Positions 1 through 8,852 of a stretch of 64,000 nt of DNA are shown piece by piece. Positions within the stretch are counted from its first letter, which is position 1; every line of letters starts with the position of its first letter. Source of the stretch: Bifidobacterium gallicum DSM 20093 = LMG 11596 (GTDB taxonomy: Bacteria; Actinomycetota; Actinomycetes; Actinomycetales; Bifidobacteriaceae); contig NZ_JGYW01000004.1 of NCBI RefSeq assembly GCF_000741205.1, positions 62,001-126,000 on the forward strand. The letters are read 5' to 3'. The position numbers and the translations under genes were made by a program. The notes below the pieces were generated by a model, which ran no database searches, was not told the DNA's origin, and saw only the letters and a list, made by a program, of their open reading frames with translations.

Positions 1-677
1 TGGAGCAAGTGATTGAACAATACGACGATCCGGAACCCGGTCCGCTGCTGCGCATCATTGTGTCGCGCGGACTGGATGAAGGCACGGGCGTGGGCAAAGC
101 CGCGCAACGCGTGCCGACCGTGTTCATGTTCCTCGACGCCAAGGGAACGTTGCATGAGACGGATCCGATTTCAATGGCGTCGATGACGCGCGGATACCCG
201 TCCGACATTACGTCGCGCGCCCCCTGGCTGCTCAATGGCGCGAAAACGCTGAGCTACGCATTCAACTGTGCCGTGCACCGCGAGTGCGACCGACGCGGCG
301 TCGGTGATGCCGTGCTCTATACGGAAGATGGCTACACGATGGAATGCCCGAACTCGTCGATCGTGGCGCGCTATGGTGACATGTTTGTCACACCTGACCC
401 GTCAATCGGCATCCTTCATGGCACGTCACAGCGCGAACTGTTCGCGTGGGCCCAGCAGGAAGGCAAGAAAATTACGTACCGCAAGCTGCCAATCGAGGAA
501 CTGCGTGACGCTGACCGGCTTTACATGGCGCATGGCGGGTGGGTGATTCCCGTCAACGAACTTGACGAGCGCTCCTACGACTACGATGCGGCTGAAATTG
601 AAGCGATGAACGACGCGATCCATACGGGCCGCACGCATGACGATGCGCTGAACATCGCGCCGTCGATGGCGGCGTGA
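1..677 (+). CDS. Aminotransferase class IV, 5'-truncated by window edge
   Basis: This is the C-terminal part of a fold-type IV PLP enzyme, the family of branched-chain aminotransferases and 4-amino-4-deoxychorismate lyase. The segment GAKTLSYAFN resembles the family's substrate and cofactor region, and it is followed by a conserved-looking stretch (GYTMECPNSSIV) matching the family pattern of a glycine, a glutamate and 'sN' that contacts PLP. The reading frame is open to the first base, so the true start and the PLP lysine region lie upstream of the window; a GTG at base 9 is only the first in-frame start visible. It ends 167 bases before a chorismate mutase, which would fit a chorismate or folate/aromatic context, but that link is inference. 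The exact substrate cannot be read from the fragment. Confidence 0.75.
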   Translation, partial: EQVIEQYDDPEPGPLLRIIVSRGLDEGTGVGKAAQRVPTVFMFLDAKGTLHETDPISMASMTRGYPSDITSRAPWLLNGAKTLSYAFNCAVHRECDRRGVGDAVLYTEDGYTMECPNSSIVARYGDMFVTPDPSIGILHGTSQRELFAWAQQEGKKITYRKLPIEELRDADRLYMAHGGWVIPVNELDERSYDYDAAEIEAMNDAIHTGRTHDDALNIAPSMAA

Positions 678-844
678 TTGGCCCAGCTGGGCTGATGAGT
701 CTTGAACGCTGGGACTTGGTCGGTGGTTCCTGGCCGCTGGTGCCGGAACCTGATGCCGAATATGCGGCGCGTCTGCTGTACAATGCAACGCGTACCCGCA
801 TGCTGTGCAGGAGCAGCCATGCCAGAGAGAAAAAGGTGACCATT

Positions 845-1219
845 ATGGCTGTGAAAGAGACGATCATTGATGGGGAGGACGACTGGCAAGACGACGAAAC
901 GCGTGATGCCGTACGCAAGATCACGTCGTTGCGTCAGTCCATCGACAACGTTGACATGGCCATAATTGCGTTGCTTGCCGAACGGTTCAAATACACAGCC
1001 CAAGTCGGTCTGCTCAAAGCGCGCGCCGGATTCGCACCGGCGGACTACAAGCGCGAGGATTTCCAGATGGAACGGTTGCGTCGTCTTGCCGCGGACGCGG
1101 GGCTGGACCCAGACATTGCCGAAATGTATCGCGAATTTGTGGTCACCGAAGCCAAAAAGCGCCACCAGCGTATCGCAGACGCCGGCGACGATCCGGGCGT
1201 GCTCGACATTTTTGCTTGA
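845..1219 (+). CDS. Chorismate mutase (AroQ class)
   Basis: A 124-residue all-helical protein of the AroQ chorismate mutase type, which converts chorismate to prephenate for phenylalanine and tyrosine synthesis in the cytoplasm. The hallmark start of helix 1 is visible (RKITSLRQSIDNVDMAIIAL, where the family has R..ID.iD..i..Ll..R), followed by ERFKYTAQVGLLKA with the conserved arginine and lysine region, and a C-terminal helix with YREFVVTEAKKRHQ. Its length is typical for a stand-alone mutase domain. I chose the ATG at 845 because AAGGTGA lies just upstream and the longer frame from 674 overlaps the previous gene and has no family similarity. It is probably co-transcribed with the aminotransferase before it, and a strong hairpin follows. 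Confidence 0.88.
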   Translation: MAVKETIIDGEDDWQDDETRDAVRKITSLRQSIDNVDMAIIALLAERFKYTAQVGLLKARAGFAPADYKREDFQMERLRRLAADAGLDPDIAEMYREFVVTEAKKRHQRIADAGDDPGVLDIFA

Positions 1220-1224
1220 TACCC

Positions 1225-1276
1225 GCTGAACAGTCGGGCTGAACAGCTGGACTGAACGCCCGGGCTGAACGGTCGG
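1225..1276 (+). repeat. Four tandem 13-bp repeats just after a stop codon
   Basis: Four consecutive 13-bp units of the pattern gctgaac(a/g)gtcgg begin five bases after the chorismate mutase stop codon. They differ from each other at a few positions. They add repeated TGA triplets downstream of the gene. Similar stop-proximal repeats occur after three other genes in this window. Confidence 0.75.
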
Positions 1277-1356
1277 CTCGCGCAGGAGTGTTGGGCCGGA
1301 GCGAGGCGGGGCGTGATGGCGGGCGCGATACCGAGCGTGATAGCGACTGTGATACC

Positions 1357-1406
1357 AAAAAGGTGGGGTGGTTTGAGCCGAACTGGCACAAACCACCCCA
1401 CCTTTT
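1357..1406. terminator. Bidirectional hairpin terminator
   Basis: An 18-bp perfect stem (1358-1375 with 1389-1406) with a 13-base loop. The left arm begins with A residues and the right arm ends in TTTT, so it can work as an intrinsic terminator in both directions. It closes the chorismate mutase unit. Confidence 0.7.
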
Positions 1407-1430
1407 GCCATTGATGCCGAATTCTTGCCC

Positions 1431-1844
1431 AAACTGTAGTTTTCCTGACCAGGCTGGTAAGCGGAGCTACGTTTTTGAGCCTGAAACTGCGTCTTTCCTG
1501 ACCAAGCTGGTCAGGGGAGAGACATTTCCTTCCCCCAGATCGCATTTTTCCTGACCGGGCTGGTCAGGTGGTTTACGTTTCTTCCCTAAACTGCGTCTTT
1601 CCTGACCAGGCTGGTAAGAAAAACTGCGCTTTCTAGTTCGAAACTGCATCTTTCCTGACCAGCTTGGTCAAGGGATTGACGTTTTCTCCCTCCAAACTGC
1701 ATCTTTCCGTACCAGGCTGGTCAAGGGATTGACGTTTCCTTCCTCCAAACTGCATCTTTCCGTACCAGGCTGGTCAAGGGATTGGCGTTTCCTTCCTCCA
1801 AACTGCGTCTTCCCGTACCGGGCTGGTCAGGAAAGATGCAGTTT
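1431..1844. repeat. Array A: eight 53-bp repeats with a palindromic core
   Basis: This gene-free stretch holds eight direct repeats. Each has a near-palindromic core TGACCAGGCTGGTCA (several copies GTACCAGGCTGGTCA) preceded by AAACTGC(A/G)TCTTTCC and followed by a C/T-rich tail. The core ACC-n5-GGT starts at 1448, 1501, 1554, 1605, 1658, 1711, 1764 and 1817, so spacing is 53 bp except one step of 51. The last copy is followed by the inverse of the unit start, giving an inverted repeat of about 45 bp that closes the array. The tails are conserved too, so this is not a CRISPR array with unique spacers. It lies between the ends of a plus-strand gene and a minus-strand gene. Confidence 0.88.
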
Positions 1845-1913
1845 GGGCGTTGGAATGGAGCGCGGTTGTGCCGCGGGGGTCAGCGCACAATACGGATTGA
1901 GCTTGTGCTGCTG

Positions 1914-2285
1914 TTACTGCTGGCCGGATGGTATGCCTGAGTCGCGCTTGCGTTTGCGCGTGATCATGCTGGCCACCATCATGATGATGCCTGCAACGGC
2001 AGCCAGAAGCATGATTGTCAAGACGGTCAGGATATTGGCTCCTGTGGCAGCTGCCGCGCGCGGGTAAGAATGCGTGTGGGAGCGAACCGTGGAACTTGCG
2101 GGATACCTGCCAGAGCTGCTATTCGTGTTGCCACTGGGGCTGGTGTTGCCGGTATGGCCGCTGTTGCCGGGGCTAGCTGGCTGGTCGGGATTGTCGCCAG
2201 GGTGTTCGGGATCGGGCTGCGGTTCCGGTTGCGGTTCTGGGTCCGGCTCCGGTTCGGGATCCGGCTCTGGGGCAGGTTCTGGGGT
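1914..2285 (-). pseudogene. C-terminal remnant of a cell-wall-anchored surface protein
   Basis: Reading the minus strand from an in-frame stop at 2288-2286 gives 123 residues with no usable start codon. The first part is proline/glutamate-rich (repeated PEP, PEPQPEP and PDPEP), then a Ser/Gly/Asn-rich linker, then AAAATGANIL followed by a hydrophobic span and the charged tail TRKRKRD. That is the layout of a sortase sorting signal (motif, membrane span, positive tail), although the motif reads AAATG rather than LPxTG. The proline/glutamate linker resembles that of the intact surface protein at 14263-15561. No signal peptide or N-terminal domain precedes it, so I call it a decayed remnant. It was recognised from composition and layout only. 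Confidence 0.6.
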
Positions 2286-2440
2286 CTACAAGCTTGCCGA
2301 ACCATTGGAGAGCAGATGGGTTTGCCATTGTGGACAGTGACGAAGGGGGGCATGGGTACGTGGGGTGCGGGCAACGGCGTGGGAAAACTTACGAGGGTTG
2401 GCGGAAATACAACAGAAGACAGAAGGCAAACAGAAAAACA

Positions 2441-2476
2441 GAAGAAAAAAGGTCCCGCGCGTGGTGCACGGGACCT
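2441..2476 (-). terminator. Intrinsic terminator of valS
   Basis: On the minus strand an 8-bp stem AGGTCCCG/CGGGACCT is followed by a run of T residues interrupted by few other bases. It lies 16 bases after the valS stop codon. Confidence 0.85.
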
Positions 2477-2492
2477 GAACCGGTTTACAGCG

Positions 2493-5393
2493 TCAGTTCT
2501 TGGGCTTCTTAGCCGGCGGTTCGCCGAGCTCGCTGGCCGTGACCGTGATGACAGTCTCAGCGGAACCCGTGGAATCGTTGCCGGCGGAAGCGGCGTTGTT
2601 GCCTGTCACAGCGGACGTGGCCACGCCGACGAGACCCGCAGCGGCGTTGGCGACGGTATCGAGCGCGGAGGACGCGGCGTTCGAAACCTGCTCCACAGCG
2701 TCGGAAACAGCGGGCAGCGGACCCTCCGACTGCAGACGGTCGATCACGGTGGAAGCGTTCTCGAGCGAGAAATCGCCGATCACGCGGCCTGCTTGGGCGA
2801 TATCTCCAAGAGCAGCCTTGATTGACTCGCGCACCTGCGGATCGACAGCAAGCGTCACCGACTTGATTGGCGTCTTCATCGAAACCTTGGACTTCGACTT
2901 GATGCCACGCAGTGCGGCGAGAGCCTGACCCGCGTTGGCCAGCAAATCAGGGGAGACCTGGAACGCGGCCGTAGCATAGGGCAGCGGCTTCGGCCAAGCG
3001 GCACGGTGCACGGAACCTTCACCCGCGTGCATCCAGCTCCACACTTCTTCAGTGGCGTAGGGCAGGAACGGCGCGAGCAGGCGTGCGAACGCGTCGAGAC
3101 CCATGCCCAAGGCCGTGCGTGCGGACTTGATGGCGGCTTCGGTCGGCTTGTTGCCGTGGGCGTCTTCAGTGCCGTAAGCGCGGTTCTTGACGAGCTCAAT
3201 GTAGTCGTCGCAGAACTGCCAGAAGTAGCTTTCGATCACCTCGAGTGCCTTGGAGTGCTCGTAGTTCTCGAGGAACAGCGTGGCTTCGCGGATGACGAGC
3301 GCCATCTTGGCCATGGCGGCGCGGTCGAGCGGCTCGGTCACGTCCTCGGGATTCCAGACGGTGCTTGCGGCGTCGGCGACGTGATGGTTCTCGTCTTCAC
3401 GGCCGATGGCCAGTGCGAATTTCGTGGCGTTGAGCAGCTTGATCGCCAGACGGCGCCCGATTTTCATCTGGCCTTCGTCGTACGTGGCGTCCAAGCCGAG
3501 GCGGGCGCAGGCGGCCCAGTAGCGCACGGCGTCGGCACCATACTTTTCGATGGGCTCGTTGGGCACCACAACGTTGCCCTTCGACTTGCTCATCTTCTTG
3601 TGGTCGGGGTCGAGAATCCAGCCCGACAGCGCAGCGTTGGCCCACGGCAGGCAGTTGTTCTCAAGCTGGGCGCGGTCGACGGAGCTGAACAGCCAGGTGC
3701 GGATGATGTCTTGGCCTTGCGGACGCAAGTCCATCGGGAACGTGGCGTGGAACAGCGCTTCGTTGGCCTCTCCCGGCTCGGCCCAGTGCGTGACGATTTG
3801 CGGCGTCAGCGAGGACGTGGCCCACGTGTCCATGATGTCTTTTTCAGCGGTGAAGCCGTTGGGCTGGTCACGCTGGTCTTCGGTGTAGCCTTCGGGCACA
3901 TCGCTGGTCGGGTCGATCGGCAGGATGTCTTCGGACGGCGTCAGCGGATGCTCATAGTCGGGCTGGCCGTTGGCGTCGAGCGGATACCACAACGGGAATG
4001 GCACGCCGAAGAAGCGCTGACGCGAGATCAGCCAGTCGCCGTTGAGGCCGTGCACCCAGTTTTCGTAACGCACGCGCATGAAGTCGGGATGGAAGTTCAG
4101 TTCCTTGCCGCGTTCAATCAGCTTGGCGTTGAGTTCGGGATTCGTGCCGCCGTTCTCGAGATACCACTGGCGCGAGGTCACGATTTCGAGCGGCTTGTCG
4201 CCCTTCTCGTAGAAGTTCGTCATACGCTGCGTGGGCTTGGGCTCGCCGTCAAGGTCACCCGATTCGCGCAGTGCGTCCACGATGATCTTGCGTGCCGAGA
4301 ACGTCGTCTTGCCTTCGATCTCGCCAAAGATGCGCTTGCCTTCTTCAGACGTGATCCAGTCGGGCATGTCCATGATGATGCGGCCGTTGCGCTGGATGAT
4401 TGAACGTGTTGGCAGATGCAGGTCGCGCCACCATTCCACGTCGGTCATGTCGCCGAATGTACAGCACATGGCGATGCCGGCGCCCTTGTCTTTTTCGGCT
4501 GCCGGGTGGGCGAGCACGGGCACCTTGACGCCGAACAGCGGCGAGTAGACGAACTGGCCGAAATACTGCTGGTAGCGCTCGTCGTCGGGGTGGGCGATCA
4601 GGGCCACGCAGGCGGGCAGCAATTCCGGACGCGTCGTCTCAATGTAGATTGGCGAGCCGTCTTCAAAATGGAATGCAACCTTGTGATAGAAGCCCGGATA
4701 TTCGCGCGATTCGAGCTCGGCCTGGGCCACGGCCGTCTGGAACGTCACGTCCCACAGGCCCGGCGCTTCCTTCTGATAGGCCTGACCGCGTGCCAGATTG
4801 CGCAGGAACGCCTTCTGGGCCACACGCTGCGGATGCTGGCCGATCGTGTGATACGTCTGCTTCCAGTCGACCGACAAGCCGAGCTTGCGCCACAAGGCCT
4901 CAAACAGTTTCTCGTCTTGGGCCGTGAGCTTCTCGCACAGTTCAATGAAGTTCTTGCGCGAAATCGGCACCTGGTCCTTGGCCTGGATCTTCTTGCCTTC
5001 GGTGCCTTCGAACGGCGGCACAAAGTCGGGATCGTACTTCAGGGACGTGTCCACGCGCACGCCGTAGTAGTTCTGCACGCGGCGTTCGGTTGGCAGGCCG
5101 TTGTCGTCCCAGCCCATCGGGTAGAACACGTCGAACCCGTTCATGCGCTTGAAGCGCGCAATGATGTCGGTATGTGTATACGAGAACACGTGGCCCACAT
5201 GCAGGCTGCCCGATACGGTAGGCGGCGGCGTATCGATGGAATACACGGCGTCACGGTCGCGGGAATCATGGAACGCATAGGTCTGGTCGGTTTCCCATTC
5301 CTCGCCCCACTTGGTCTCGAGACCGTCCACGCTCACACGATCTGGAAGTGCGGTCAGATTCGCACTAATGGAGATATTGCGGCTATCAGTCAT
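2493..5393 (-). CDS. valS: Valyl-tRNA synthetase
   Basis: A class Ia aminoacyl-tRNA synthetase of 966 residues that charges tRNA-Val. The HIGH motif is HVGH at residues 65-68 within PPPTVSGSLHVGH, and the KMSKS motif is intact at 600-604 (KMSKSKGN). The CP1 editing insert carries the expected TTRPE at about 253. An anticodon-binding domain follows. The C-terminus ends in an alanine-rich, low-complexity segment (about 880-966) instead of a clear coiled-coil tail arm; whether that tail is functional is unknown. The start at 5393 has no Shine-Dalgarno sequence; a TAGACT box eight bases upstream suggests a leaderless transcript. An intrinsic terminator follows the gene. Confidence 0.97.
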   Translation of the reverse strand: MTDSRNISISANLTALPDRVSVDGLETKWGEEWETDQTYAFHDSRDRDAVYSIDTPPPTVSGSLHVGHVFSYTHTDIIARFKRMNGFDVFYPMGWDDNGLPTERRVQNYYGVRVDTSLKYDPDFVPPFEGTEGKKIQAKDQVPISRKNFIELCEKLTAQDEKLFEALWRKLGLSVDWKQTYHTIGQHPQRVAQKAFLRNLARGQAYQKEAPGLWDVTFQTAVAQAELESREYPGFYHKVAFHFEDGSPIYIETTRPELLPACVALIAHPDDERYQQYFGQFVYSPLFGVKVPVLAHPAAEKDKGAGIAMCCTFGDMTDVEWWRDLHLPTRSIIQRNGRIIMDMPDWITSEEGKRIFGEIEGKTTFSARKIIVDALRESGDLDGEPKPTQRMTNFYEKGDKPLEIVTSRQWYLENGGTNPELNAKLIERGKELNFHPDFMRVRYENWVHGLNGDWLISRQRFFGVPFPLWYPLDANGQPDYEHPLTPSEDILPIDPTSDVPEGYTEDQRDQPNGFTAEKDIMDTWATSSLTPQIVTHWAEPGEANEALFHATFPMDLRPQGQDIIRTWLFSSVDRAQLENNCLPWANAALSGWILDPDHKKMSKSKGNVVVPNEPIEKYGADAVRYWAACARLGLDATYDEGQMKIGRRLAIKLLNATKFALAIGREDENHHVADAASTVWNPEDVTEPLDRAAMAKMALVIREATLFLENYEHSKALEVIESYFWQFCDDYIELVKNRAYGTEDAHGNKPTEAAIKSARTALGMGLDAFARLLAPFLPYATEEVWSWMHAGEGSVHRAAWPKPLPYATAAFQVSPDLLANAGQALAALRGIKSKSKVSMKTPIKSVTLAVDPQVRESIKAALGDIAQAGRVIGDFSLENASTVIDRLQSEGPLPAVSDAVEQVSNAASSALDTVANAAAGLVGVATSAVTGNNAASAGNDSTGSAETVITVTASELGEPPAKKPKN

Positions 5394-5401
5394 AGTTAGC
5401 T

Positions 5402-5407
5402 AGTCTA
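5402..5407 (-). promoter_or_regulatory. Putative -10 box of valS (leaderless start)
   Basis: On the minus strand TAGACT ends eight bases before the valS ATG. With normal spacing transcription would begin at or next to the start codon, and no ribosome binding site is present. Confidence 0.45.
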
Positions 5408-5429
5408 TGGTTCCCAGCTGACATTGCGA

Positions 5430-5687
5430 GCGCCGGCCGGGTGGCCGTTTGCGGCAGTATTCCAACGTTTTTAGGGCGGCTGATTCGGGACTTCGCGACG
5501 TGTGGATGGCCACCGTCCGCCAGCCGTCGGCCGCCAGCCATCGGCCGCCGCTCTCCGCTCGCTGGCGGCCACCCGCTCGTCATTCGCCGCCCGCCAGCGG
5601 ACCCCCACCGGCAGCCGCCTGCCAGCCGCCCGCCAACTGCCCCCGGCCATCCGCAAGCGCCCGGCCACCACCACTTGCGCCCATCAG
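5430..5687. repeat. C-rich low-complexity intergenic segment
   Basis: This stretch between the valS promoter and the end of the solute-binding protein gene is made of degenerate repeats of GCCAGCC, GGCCGCC and CCGCC motifs. The plus strand is strongly C-rich. All frames give only Pro/Arg/Ala low-complexity peptides and I see no gene. Confidence 0.6.
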
Positions 5688-7223
5688 TTACCGCCGCAAA
5701 TCCGCAAGCGGCAGATACGTGGCCGTCATATTCGTTGGGTATCCCGAAAGCCGCGCCTTGGAAATCACAAAATCCTTGCGCGTGTAGAGCCATGCGCTGG
5801 CCGCATCTTCGCTGACAGTGCGCGCGAACGCCGACAGATGCTCGTTGAGGGTTTTCATATCAACGCTATGCATCGCGGCGGCATATTCGTCTTGCGCCTG
5901 CTTGTTCGTGTAATGGAACACGGAGTCGGCGTTGGCGAACTGGCGGTACGTGTATTGGCCCGTCAGCTGCATGAGCGCCATGTCATAATCGCCTTCATCC
6001 ACACGCGACTGCAGCAAACCCACGTCGAGCACTTCCATGTTGACCGACCAGCCGCCTTCCTGCAGCTGCTGCGTGATCATCGTGCCGAGCTCCTGGTAGC
6101 GCGGCGGCACCAGAAAATCAACCGTGCCCACATATCCGGCGTTGAAGAATCCAAGCATTTGCCGCGATTTGGCCGGGTCATGCGGGAACAGTCCCGTCAA
6201 ATCCTGATATCCGGGTTCGAGCGGCCCGATCGGACCTCCCAGCGCGCTGTATGCGTCGGGCATCGTTTGCGCAATGGCCGCCGTGTCAATGGCATAGCGC
6301 GCGGCTTTGCGCACCTGTTCATCCGAGAGAATCGACTTGGACTGGTTATTGAAGCCCACAATGATTTGCTGCGCGCTGACACCGGTGGTCACATTGAATG
6401 TGGGATTGTTCGCCGCTTCTTCGATTGATGAGGCGCGCGTGGGCAGCGCCATGTTGACTTCATCATTGCTCACGGCATCCACGAGTGCGGTTTCGTTGTC
6501 AAAATATCGCAGCGTAATCTGCGAGGCCTGGGCTGGCCGGCTCCAATACCGGCTGTTGCGCATGAGCACAATCGTGTTGTTCGTGTAGCTTTCGACCACG
6601 AACGGCCCCGATCCGGAGGCACTGACTGCGTAATCAATGTCGGTTTGTGCCGAATTGTAGACAATGCCCGCCCGACCCGACAGCGAGCGCAACAACCCCG
6701 CATTCGGTTCGTTCAGCGTGACCACGACGGTCAGTTCGTCGGGATTGTCGACGGATTTGATGCAGCTGAGCGCATCCGCACCTTGCCAGTGGTTCGTGAT
6801 GATCTGCTGCAACGACCACACGACGTCGCTCGAGTTCAGGTCACGACCTGTGGCGAAACGCATGTTGTCATTGAGTTTGAACGTGTACTTCAGTCCGTCG
6901 CCCGACACTTCCCATTCCTTGGCCAATCCCGGCACGAGCGCGTTGTTGTTGTCGCGGCGCGTCAGTGTTTCATACACGTTCGCGAGCAACGCCTGTTCCA
7001 CGGAGGATTGCGTGTTCGTGCGGATGTCCAGTGAGGAAGGATGGTCAGTCAATCCGACGACGAATGTGGTGTCGGATTGCACGGAGGTGACTCCCGACCG
7101 CGGCGCGTTGTGCTTCATCATCGAAACGCCGATCGTGCATAACACCGCCAGCACCACGATGACCACGGCGAACACGACCCAACGTCCCCAGCCCTGCTGT
7201 TCCTTCTTGCTCATGCGCTTCAT
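5688..7223 (-). CDS. ABC transporter solute-binding protein, family 5 (peptide/nickel type)
   Basis: A 511-residue extracytoplasmic binding protein of the DppA/OppA type. A positively charged N-terminus is followed by one hydrophobic span (residues about 13-34) with no lipobox cysteine, so it is probably membrane-anchored or signal-peptide cleaved rather than a lipoprotein, which is less usual for this family in Gram-positives. Family features include SSLDIRTNTQSSVEQALLAN near 65, LVPGLAKEWEVSGDGLKYTF near 98, and TGRDLNSSDVVWSLQ. No permease or ATPase genes lie next to it, so it may work with a distant transporter. It sits 138 bases after nth on the same strand and could be the last gene of a glnR-nth unit. 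The ligand is not known. Confidence 0.88.
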   Translation of the reverse strand: MKRMSKKEQQGWGRWVVFAVVIVVLAVLCTIGVSMMKHNAPRSGVTSVQSDTTFVVGLTDHPSSLDIRTNTQSSVEQALLANVYETLTRRDNNNALVPGLAKEWEVSGDGLKYTFKLNDNMRFATGRDLNSSDVVWSLQQIITNHWQGADALSCIKSVDNPDELTVVVTLNEPNAGLLRSLSGRAGIVYNSAQTDIDYAVSASGSGPFVVESYTNNTIVLMRNSRYWSRPAQASQITLRYFDNETALVDAVSNDEVNMALPTRASSIEEAANNPTFNVTTGVSAQQIIVGFNNQSKSILSDEQVRKAARYAIDTAAIAQTMPDAYSALGGPIGPLEPGYQDLTGLFPHDPAKSRQMLGFFNAGYVGTVDFLVPPRYQELGTMITQQLQEGGWSVNMEVLDVGLLQSRVDEGDYDMALMQLTGQYTYRQFANADSVFHYTNKQAQDEYAAAMHSVDMKTLNEHLSAFARTVSEDAASAWLYTRKDFVISKARLSGYPTNMTATYLPLADLRR

Positions 7224-7283
7224 TCTACCGGTATGCAGGCCAGACCCCCCGAACAGCGTTTGCCGGTCCCTGCGCCGTTCTCT

Positions 7284-7350
7284 GCACCGCCTGTCGCACC
7301 GTTCCCAGCACCGCCTGTCGCACCGTTCCCAGCATCGCCCGTCGCGCTGC
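7284..7350. repeat. 24-bp tandem repeat, 2.8 copies
   Basis: Two exact 24-bp units (7284-7307 and 7308-7331) and a degenerate third copy lie in the gap between nth and the solute-binding protein gene. The unit is CG-rich and contains GCACCG twice. Confidence 0.8.
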
Positions 7351-7361
7351 TTGCTGCAACC

Positions 7362-8024
7362 TCACACCAGCGAACTTGGGCACGTCAAATTCAGCGGGCA
7401 CTGCTCACACAGCGGCCTCCTCGCCTTGCACACGTTACGGCCGTGCAAGATCAGCCGGTGAGACAAATCCGTCCATTCGCTGGGCGGGAAGCAAGCCGTG
7501 ATTTCCTGTTCAATCAGTTCGGGTTTGGCTTTGGGGTCGTTCCAGCTGGCACGCCAGTGCAGCCGGGCCGTCACGCGGATCACATGCGTGTCGACCGGGA
7601 ACCCCGGCACGTGGAACGCGTTGCCGAGCACCACGTTCGCTGTTTTGCGCCCGACTCCGGGCAATGTGACGAGCTGTTCCATCGTGCCGGGCACTTCGCC
7701 GTCGAACTCGTGCACAATGGCTTGCGACAGTGCGATGATGTGCTTGGTTTTGGCGCGGAAGAACCCGAGAGGATGGATGATGTCTTCCACATCTTGCGGG
7801 TTGGCCGCCGCCAGTTCGTGGGCTGTGGGATACGCCTCAAACAGCACGGGCGTGGTTTCGTTGACGCGTTTGTCGGTGCATTGGGCGCTGAGCACCGTGG
7901 CAATCAGCAGTTCGAACGGCGTTGAGAAGTTCAGCGCGCATTTGGGGTAGGGGATTTCGTCGCAGAGCAGTGCATACTCGCTGTGCATCCGTTCCAGCCG
8001 TGCCGACTTCGTTTCACGCGCCAT
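7362..8024 (-). CDS. nth: Endonuclease III
   Basis: A 220-residue DNA glycosylase/AP lyase of the helix-hairpin-helix family, acting on oxidised pyrimidines in base excision repair. The signature LSAQCTDKRVN is near residue 47. The hairpin VGRKTANVVLG holds the catalytic lysine, and the catalytic aspartate lies in PVDTHVIR. The four cysteines of the 4Fe-4S cluster are present at the C-terminus with C-x6-C-x2-C-x5-C spacing (CKARRPLCEQCPLNLTC). The ATG directly abuts the glnR stop codon (TGA then ATG), so translation is likely coupled to glnR. Confidence 0.96.
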   Translation of the reverse strand: MARETKSARLERMHSEYALLCDEIPYPKCALNFSTPFELLIATVLSAQCTDKRVNETTPVLFEAYPTAHELAAANPQDVEDIIHPLGFFRAKTKHIIALSQAIVHEFDGEVPGTMEQLVTLPGVGRKTANVVLGNAFHVPGFPVDTHVIRVTARLHWRASWNDPKAKPELIEQEITACFPPSEWTDLSHRLILHGRNVCKARRPLCEQCPLNLTCPSSLV

Positions 8025-8741
8025 TCAGGATTCGTCGCTTTCTCCCTCGGGTGGGTCGAATCGGTAGCCGACGTTGCGTACGGTGCCGATCAGATGTTCG
8101 TATTCGCCGCCAAGTTTGGCTCGCAAACGGCGGATATGCACGTCCACTGTACGCGTGCCACCGTAATAGTCGTAGCCCCACACTTCCTGCAACAGCTGTG
8201 CGCGCGTGAACACGCGGCCCGGGTGCTGGACCAGATATTTGAGCAGTTCAAACTCTTTGTACGCCAGGTCGAGTGGCTGGTTGCGCATCGACGCCGTGTA
8301 TCCGTTCGTGTCCACGACCAGTTCGCCGCAGCGAATCAACCCGTCTTCCGATCCGCCGTTCATGTCGGTGTTCGACGCGTAGTGCATGAACGTCGTTCCA
8401 CGTTCCGACACGAGTTTGAGACGCCCTTCCACTTCTGCAGGGGAGGCTGTGTGCACAATCACGTCGGCCACGCCCCATTCCGCCGTCACGACGGTGAACC
8501 CGCCTTCAGTGAGCACGAGCATGATCGGCGTGGACAGTCCCGAGGCCTGGATCAGCCGGCACAGCGTGCGTGCCGTGGCCAGATCGTCACGCGCGTCGAG
8601 AAAAAGAATCGTGTTTTCCGGCATTTTTACGAGACTTGCCGCGTCCATCGGCAGCACACGCACGCGGTGGGAGAGCAACGCCAAAGACGGCAAGACGGAC
8701 GCGGGATTGCTGGCGAACGTCATCAAGGTCAGGTCAGTCAC
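8025..8741 (-). CDS. glnR: GlnR-type orphan response regulator
   Basis: A 238-residue OmpR-family transcription factor. The N-terminal receiver-like domain has the pattern of actinobacterial GlnR (LPSLALLSHRVRVLP, then TILFLDARDDL with the conserved aspartate), and the C-terminal winged helix is nearly diagnostic of GlnR (KEFELLKYLVQHPGRVFTR, then WGYDYYGGTRTVDVHIRRLR and TVRNVGYRF). In Streptomyces and mycobacteria GlnR is the global nitrogen regulator, acts without a partner histidine kinase and without classical phosphorylation; the same role here is inferred. No sensor kinase gene is nearby. The gene leads a minus-strand unit with nth immediately after it. Confidence 0.93.
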   Translation of the reverse strand: MTDLTLMTFASNPASVLPSLALLSHRVRVLPMDAASLVKMPENTILFLDARDDLATARTLCRLIQASGLSTPIMLVLTEGGFTVVTAEWGVADVIVHTASPAEVEGRLKLVSERGTTFMHYASNTDMNGGSEDGLIRCGELVVDTNGYTASMRNQPLDLAYKEFELLKYLVQHPGRVFTRAQLLQEVWGYDYYGGTRTVDVHIRRLRAKLGGEYEHLIGTVRNVGYRFDPPEGESDES

Positions 8742-8852
8742 TCGTCGTCCCCTTTGCTGATATGAAACAATCAGTGGTCTGTGGGTTCATTGTGCACCCA
8801 GTGTAGTGGGGAGGCGGTATTTCGCCAATGCCCTGTATGGAATGTGGTCATT

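Noticed and set aside
1431-1844. CRISPR array
   Set aside because: Repeats are regular, but the parts between the palindromes are conserved between copies, so there are no unique spacers, and no cas genes are present.
1729-2067. 112-residue plus-strand protein
   Set aside because: It translates array A repeats and the complement of the sortase-anchor tail; no ribosome site.
3006-4403. Long plus-strand open frame of 465 codons
   Set aside because: It is the complement of valS, whose motifs are complete; long antisense frames are expected in high-G+C genes.
7233-7925. Plus-strand open frame opposite nth
   Set aside because: It is antisense to a clear endonuclease III gene, and its start lies in a 24-bp repeat giving a Pro/Ala peptide.
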